Source of the DNA: Collinsella sp. An268
GTDB taxonomy: Bacteria > Actinomycetota > Coriobacteriia > Coriobacteriales > Coriobacteriaceae
Assembly: GCF_002159765.1 (NCBI RefSeq)
Contig: NZ_NFJH01000007.1
Span: 1 to 64,000 of the forward strand
Reading direction: 5' to 3'
Length of the DNA: 64,000 bases
A program made the position numbers and the translations under genes. Shown here piece after piece: positions 59,326 through 64,000 of the stretch (positions are counted from its first letter, which is position 1; each line of letters begins with the position of its first letter). The notes beneath the pieces are model-generated. The model searched no databases. It was not told where the DNA came from and saw nothing but the letters and a program-made list of their open reading frames with translations.

Positions 59326-59967
59326 ATGGCTCTCAATGAGAACGTGGTGCGCGAGCAGAACGAGCGCATCGCCGAGCTCGTGCGCACGCCGGCCTTCTTG
59401 GTGGCGGCGAGTTCGCTCACGGGCCTTGCGGTGGCGACCTCGGTCGAGAACGGCATCGCCATCGGCGCCGTGAGCGCGGTTGCCATCGTGGCTATGGCGC
59501 TCGTCGCCCGCCCGCTCCGTGCCCTCACCGGCATCTGGGCGCGCATCCCGGTGCTTCTGATGGTGAGCGCGACCATCGTGACCTTGGTGTCGTTTGCCGT
59601 GCGCATCATCGACCCGCTCATCTACCAGAACCTCGGCATCTACCTGCCGCTCGCTGCAGTGAACGGCATCGTTGCCGCCTTCATCTACGATGACGGCTTT
59701 GCGGGAGGCCCCGCTAAGGGCTCAACCATGGGGACGGCGCTCTTCTGCGCGGTGTGCGCGTTCTGCACGCTTACCTTTGTGGGTTTCATCAACGGCATGT
59801 TCGCTACCGGCGCGGTCTTTGGCCTCACCATGAACGAGCTCGCCGCTTCGCCCATCGCGATTTTCGGTACGCCCGCCGGGTCGCTTCTCGTGCTCGCGCT
59901 CGTGTGCGCGTTTGTGAACTCCATCGTCGACGCTGCGCGCAAGAGCGCAGAGGGAGGTGAGCGCTAA
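59326..59967 (+). CDS. rnfE: Rnf complex subunit E
   Basis: Membrane subunit of 213 residues with about six helices, paired with RnfA in the complex core. RTPAFLVAASSLTGLAVATS and the YLPLAAVNGIVAA...GFAGGP region match RnfE/NqrD. Cys residues in FCAVCAFCTLTF are near the RnfA/E iron-sulfur site. TGGGAGG precedes the ATG; the TAA overlaps the rnfA ATG (TAATG). Confidence 0.94.
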   Translation: MALNENVVREQNERIAELVRTPAFLVAASSLTGLAVATSVENGIAIGAVSAVAIVAMALVARPLRALTGIWARIPVLLMVSATIVTLVSFAVRIIDPLIYQNLGIYLPLAAVNGIVAAFIYDDGFAGGPAKGSTMGTALFCAVCAFCTLTFVGFINGMFATGAVFGLTMNELAASPIAIFGTPAGSLLVLALVCAFVNSIVDAARKSAEGGER

Positions 59968-60563
59968 TGGCGTTTCTGAATGCGCTCTTCTCGGCGGCGC
60001 TCGACCAGAACATCGTCTTTGGCCAGCTTGTTGGCATGGTCATCGTGTTTCTGGCAGCTGAGCGCCCGCAGGACGCCTTCCGTCTGGGCGGCGCCCTCTG
60101 GGTCGCCACCTTTGCGGCGGGGCTCATCGGCTGGCCGCTCTACACCTACGTGCTCGCCCCCTGGGGCATCGATTACATGGCGCCGGTGGTGTATGTGCTC
60201 GTGAGCGCTGCCGTGATCTTTGCTCTGGGTGCTGCTGTCGCGGCGCCGCGCGCTAAGGCGGAGCGCTCGCGCATCTATCAGCTCTGTGCGCTTCTCGCCG
60301 TCAACGCCGCCGTGCTCGCCGTGCCGCTCTCCATGGCGGCATCTGCCGACGTGACCACGTTCGATACCGCCCTCGGCGCCGCCATCGGCGCCGGCATGGG
60401 CCTCTTTATCGCCGTGGTCGCCTTTGCCTTCATTCATGACCGCATCGACGAGCGCCTCGTGCCCGGCGTGCTCCGTGGTGTGCCCATCTCGCTCGTCACG
60501 GCCGCCCTCATGGCGCTCGCGTTCACGGGCGTCGCGGGCATCGCCGGCGGGCTCTTTGTGTAA
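59967..60563 (+). CDS. rnfA: Rnf complex subunit A
   Basis: Membrane subunit of 198 residues with about six helices. NIVFGQLVGMVIVFLAAERP opens it; QLCALLAVNAAVLAVPLS is the conserved Cys-bearing segment of RnfA. Coupled to rnfE by TAATG. Its N-terminal loop lacks the usual ALLVNNFVL...LGICP pattern, so it is somewhat diverged. Confidence 0.88.
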   Translation: MAFLNALFSAALDQNIVFGQLVGMVIVFLAAERPQDAFRLGGALWVATFAAGLIGWPLYTYVLAPWGIDYMAPVVYVLVSAAVIFALGAAVAAPRAKAERSRIYQLCALLAVNAAVLAVPLSMAASADVTTFDTALGAAIGAGMGLFIAVVAFAFIHDRIDERLVPGVLRGVPISLVTAALMALAFTGVAGIAGGLFV

Positions 60564-60576
60564 GGGGGTATGTGCT

Positions 60577-60741
60577 ATGGGAATCTACGTTGTCGCACCG
60601 CCGATCATCCTTGCCGTGCTCGCCTTCATTCCGGCCGCCGTCATCGGCTTCGCGTCGCGCGCGGCGCGTCGCGCCGATTGGCTCGAAGAGCAGGCCGCTG
60701 CTGAGGCTGCCGAGGCTTCTCAGGCAGAGGACGCCGCCTAG
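60577..60741 (+). CDS. RnfB-like membrane stub without iron-sulfur domain
   Basis: 54 residues: one hydrophobic helix (VVAPPIILAVLAFIPAAVIG) then a short basic and Glu/Ala-rich tail ending QAEDAA. Place (last in the operon) and the helix fit the N-terminal anchor of RnfB, but the whole ferredoxin-like part that normally accepts electrons from ferredoxin is missing. The TAG stop is followed by the operon terminator, and no cysteine motif continues in any frame before it. It is either a true short subunit that recruits a separate ferredoxin, or a truncated gene with an RnfB elsewhere. Confidence 0.6.
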   Translation: MGIYVVAPPIILAVLAFIPAAVIGFASRAARRADWLEEQAAAEAAEASQAEDAA

Positions 60742-60780
60742 GCAACTGCGGAGTAGCGTCTGGTTATATAGCGCGTGTAG

Positions 60781-60815
60781 GGGCGCGGCACCTGTTGCGG
60801 GTGCCGCGCCCTTGC
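60781..60815 (+). terminator. Rnf operon terminator
   Basis: GGGCGCGGCACC (60781-60792) pairs perfectly with 60800-60811, loop TGTTGCG, followed by TTGCT. Confidence 0.8.
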
Positions 60816-60921
60816 TAGATGTATGCAATGCGTATGGCGAGGCGCTAGCACGGAAGCTGCGTGACACGCATCTCGACTGCTGGCCCAAAGCACGCCGATA
60901 TTCCCAAGCCGCTATGTTTAG

Positions 60922-61191
60922 CTACCAAACCGAGTGATCGTAGGGCAAGGAGAGAAACTCCAGCCGGTCACGCTCGTCGTCGTAGCGGTACACGATGGTA
61001 TAGGGCGGCACGGGAAAGGTGCGGAGTGTCGGTCCAAAGCGCTCGGTAAGCGAGGGCCGCACGTTAGGGTTGCCGATGAAGGGGTGAGATTCGATGGCGG
61101 CAAGGCGCCGGTCGAGGAGGGAAAGCACCCGGTGGGAGTATATTGCCGCTACGTTGTCAGCAAAGTTGTCGGCATACACGACGCTACGCAT
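60922..61191 (-). CDS. RelE/ParE-family toxin, second locus
   Basis: 89 residues starting MRSVVYADNFADN, ending in the beta hairpin FPVPPYTIVYRYDDERDRLEFLSLPYD region typical of RelE/ParE toxins. It overlaps the upstream antitoxin by eight bases; longer in-frame starts overlap the antitoxin body. Related in layout to the toxin at 3078. Target not predictable by eye. Confidence 0.82.
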   Translation of the reverse strand: MRSVVYADNFADNVAAIYSHRVLSLLDRRLAAIESHPFIGNPNVRPSLTERFGPTLRTFPVPPYTIVYRYDDERDRLEFLSLPYDHSVW

Positions 61192-61489
61192 AGCGAGCCC
61201 TCCGCTCACATGCGCGCTGGAACATCTCCTCGCGCGAGGTGGAGTAGCGACCCTCCTCAATGTCGGTTGCGCCCCGCTGCACGGCATCAAGCAGGTATGC
61301 CTCGTAGGCGGCATCGGCGCGCTCGCGCTCAATCAGGTCGTTGAGGGCCTGCTCGCTCATAAACACATAGGCGCCACGGCCGTTCTCGGTAATGCGTACG
61401 GGACCCTTGTCGGCGGCATCTTTTACCTCTTTTGACTGTTTGGAGAGCGCCGTGATGGGAAAGATGGGTGCGGTGATGCTGGTATTCAT
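61184..61489 (-). CDS. Phd/YefM-type antitoxin, second locus
   Basis: 101 residues from MNTSITAPIFPITALSK, with VRITENGRGAYVFMSEQAL as in the first locus, and a charged C-terminal part for toxin binding. GGAG lies six bases before this ATG; an ATG four codons upstream is the alternative. Its operator-like repeat lies just upstream. Confidence 0.88.
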   Translation of the reverse strand: MNTSITAPIFPITALSKQSKEVKDAADKGPVRITENGRGAYVFMSEQALNDLIERERADAAYEAYLLDAVQRGATDIEEGRYSTSREEMFQRACERRARYA

Positions 61490-61507
61490 AGGCTGCTCCA
61501 TCAGATG

Positions 61508-61520
61508 ATTATCAGATAAT
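61508..61520. promoter_or_regulatory. antitoxin operator, second locus
   Basis: ATTATC-A-GATAAT is an exact inverted repeat in an AT-rich patch about 20 bases before the antitoxin start, with a further AATAAG/GATTAT-rich tail. It shares the GATAAT/ATTATC halves with the operator at 2721-2740, in agreement with the related antitoxins. Confidence 0.6.
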
Positions 61521-61522
61521 AA

Positions 61523-63955
<2,433 letters not shown>

Positions 63956-64000
63956 GCGCGTCTTACCGATTCCTTACCAAATCCGTCATCTCCCCTTACC

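Overview
The window is about 64 kb of GC-rich, densely coded DNA. Three things point to a gut actinobacterium of the class Coriobacteriia, most likely a Collinsella- or Olsenella-like species. First, the heat-shock order dnaK-grpE-dnaJ-hspR is the actinobacterial one. Second, there is an orphan GlnR-type regulator beside glutamine synthetase. Third, an Rnf ion pump and many PTS genes fit a fermentative anaerobe. This placement is inferred from gene content; no 16S rRNA or tRNA gene was recognised in the window.

Layout. 0.1-7.5 kb is a sugar-uptake zone: a beta-glucoside-type EIIBC with a BglG antiterminator, a Phd/RelE-type toxin-antitoxin pair, a MupG-like (DUF871) hydrolase, a GH51 arabinofuranosidase, a decayed EIIC fragment and a stand-alone EIIA(Glc). 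7.8-10.4 kb holds nikR with a small partner gene, thioredoxin, an unrecognised 192-residue protein, a striking cluster of GTACATT repeats and a 2[4Fe-4S] ferredoxin. 10.8-15.2 kb is the dnaK-grpE-dnaJ-hspR operon. 15.2-18.8 kb is an FMN-riboswitch-controlled riboflavin ECF importer with its two ATPases fused. 19.0-22.8 kb is the nadA-nadB-nadC-niaR operon of NAD synthesis with tandem NiaR-like boxes. 22.9-33.5 kb holds murB, a 1838-residue sortase-anchored surface protein, apbE with a Gx-type membrane protein, a HisZ-HisG fusion and an HPr with Asp at position 46.

33.5-38.1 kb is a two-gene operon of TIR-like / transmembrane / WD40-type propeller proteins, the best candidate here for an undescribed system. 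38.3-43.0 kb holds a YitT protein, a GntR regulator divergent from a GH1 phospho-beta-glucosidase, a chimeric remnant joining an EIIC start to an SGNH-esterase end, and manA. 43.4-46.8 kb is a ferrous-iron operon (feoA-feoA-feoB plus a Cys-rich partner). 47.0-49.2 kb is glnA and the GlnR-like regulator. 49.2-53.6 kb is a LacI-controlled EIIBC with two esterases. 53.9-56.3 kb holds an HtrA protease and dCMP deaminase. 56.4-60.7 kb is the Rnf operon, whose last gene is only the membrane stub of RnfB. A second toxin-antitoxin pair and ligA end the window.

How the parts connect. ApbE (29.6 kb) is the enzyme class that attaches FMN to RnfG and RnfD (56-60 kb), and the riboflavin importer supplies the flavin. 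The small ferredoxin at 10.2 kb is a plausible electron carrier for Rnf. HPr, EIIA(Glc), two intact EIIBC units and two broken EIIC genes show active turnover of PTS loci. Two loci 12 kb apart (43.06-43.28 and 55.42-55.64 kb) carry nearly equal-length gene-free elements bounded by the same inverted arms, which suggests a dispersed MITE-like or structured-RNA family.
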